From Oscillospiraceae bacterium (GTDB lineage: Bacteria; Bacillota; Clostridia; Oscillospirales; Ruminococcaceae), in contig WRKM01000026.1 of the NCBI GenBank assembly GCA_009778065.1, positions 1-40,947 on the forward strand: 40,947 bases of DNA, read 5' to 3'. Shown one piece after another: positions 40,627 through 40,947 of the stretch (position 1 is its first letter; every line of letters begins with the position of its first letter). A program made the translations under genes and the position numbers. The notes beneath the pieces were generated by a model. That model was not told the DNA's origin, did no database searches, and saw only the letters and a list, made by a program, of their open reading frames with translations.

Positions 40627-40666
40627 AAAAAATACTCTGTCAGTTTTGGAAGACAGAGTATTTTTT
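40627..40666. terminator. Strong bidirectional terminator after the receptor genes
   Basis: AATACTCTGTC (40631-40641) pairs with GACAGAGTATT (40652-40662) around a 10-base loop, and flanking AAAA/TTTT extends the stem. The T-run on one strand and the A-run on the other let it end both this transcript and the minus-strand gene that follows. Confidence 0.9.
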
Positions 40667-40678
40667 GTATGTTAAAAT

Positions 40679-40947
40679 TTACTCGAAACTTTCTGCATAA
40701 GCATATATCTTCCCTTGCAACGCCGCCCATGCTTCGTCAGTCAAAATCCCGAGAGCTTCATATCGCGGCAACATTTCTATGAGTTCTTCGGGGGTTATTC
40801 CGGCTTCTATGTAGGCGGCGGGCTTGTTGTAGTAGACCCAGTGGGGGGAGAAGGTAGTTTCGTTTTTGATAACATTAAAACCGTTATCATCGTCCCTGTT
40901 TAAGTTGAAAAAGTCAATATAGCTCTCATAAAGCGACCAATAATAGC
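40679..40947 (-). CDS. C-terminal part of a gene running off the right edge
   Basis: The minus-strand frame is open from the right edge to a TAA at 40681-40679, giving 88 complete codons with no start in the window. The visible part reads like a structured C-terminus: YYWSLYESYIDFFNLNRDDD, then HWVYYNKPAAYIEAGITPEEL, then a helical end TDEAWAALQGKIYAYAESFE. The ITPEEL...LGILTDEAW segment resembles short helical hairpins of the SHOCT kind. Function cannot be told. Confidence 0.6.
   Translation of the reverse strand, partial: YYWSLYESYIDFFNLNRDDDNGFNVIKNETTFSPHWVYYNKPAAYIEAGITPEELIEMLPRYEALGILTDEAWAALQGKIYAYAESFE

Noticed and set aside
1-40947. CRISPR array, prophage, insertion sequence or biosynthetic gene cluster
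   Set aside because: No spaced short repeats, no transposase, integrase or phage structural motifs, and no NRPS/PKS modules were seen; the fab genes are a standard type II fatty-acid set.

Overview
The window reads as one contig piece from a low-to-moderate GC, Gram-positive-type bacterium, most likely an uncultured Clostridia (Oscillospirales-like) member. The reasons are TTGACA-17-TATAAT promoters, strong AGGAGG-type ribosome sites, FabK instead of FabI, a full fab/acc cluster, many lipobox lipoproteins, an ECF sigma/anti-sigma pair, a DUF6774-like small protein, and a BTAD regulator. I saw no tRNA, rRNA, CRISPR array or intact insertion sequence. The species assignment is inference.

Left part (1-12 kb, accessory in character): a toxin-antitoxin pair with a PIN-domain toxin; a stand-alone 5'-3' exonuclease behind a strong promoter and a structured leader; a radical SAM protein with an N-terminal cysteine cluster; a large lipoprotein; an orphan membrane GHKL kinase-like sensor; a TrpB2-type tryptophan synthase beta chain; a WalJ/YycJ metallo-hydrolase; a lipoprotein carrying what looks like an internally deleted substrate-binding domain; and two small proteins (a CxxC-repeat protein and a SHOCT-like membrane protein).

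Middle (12-17.3 kb): a divergent promoter region with a 17-bp palindrome. It drives a helix-turn-helix protein overlapping a Hanks-type Ser/Thr kinase, whose outer part is a leucine-rich-repeat module present twice in tandem. Next come an ECF sigma factor and its membrane anti-sigma partner, behind a promoter that looks self-recognised by the sigma factor.

Core metabolism (17.3-34 kb): a tightly overlapping minus-strand operon fabD-aroE-aroK-amidohydrolase diverges from the fatty-acid cluster fabH-(lipoprotein)-fabK-(membrane protein)-fabG-fabF-accB-fabZ-(lipoprotein)-accC-accD-accA, followed by acpP with its own promoter. Together these make malonyl-CoA and malonyl-ACP and run the elongation cycle. 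The three interleaved envelope genes are not part of the usual cluster. Two of them sit where acpP and fabD usually lie in Firmicutes clusters. proB-proA (proline) follow behind a separate promoter.

Right part (34-40.9 kb): a single-pass membrane protein, a BTAD-type regulator with a degenerate GGDEF-like tail, an FNT-like channel, and two adjacent chemoreceptors. The receptors share near-identical signalling tails but have different sensor domains, one of them a zinc-binding CZB-type domain. A strong terminator separates them from a minus-strand gene that runs off the right edge.
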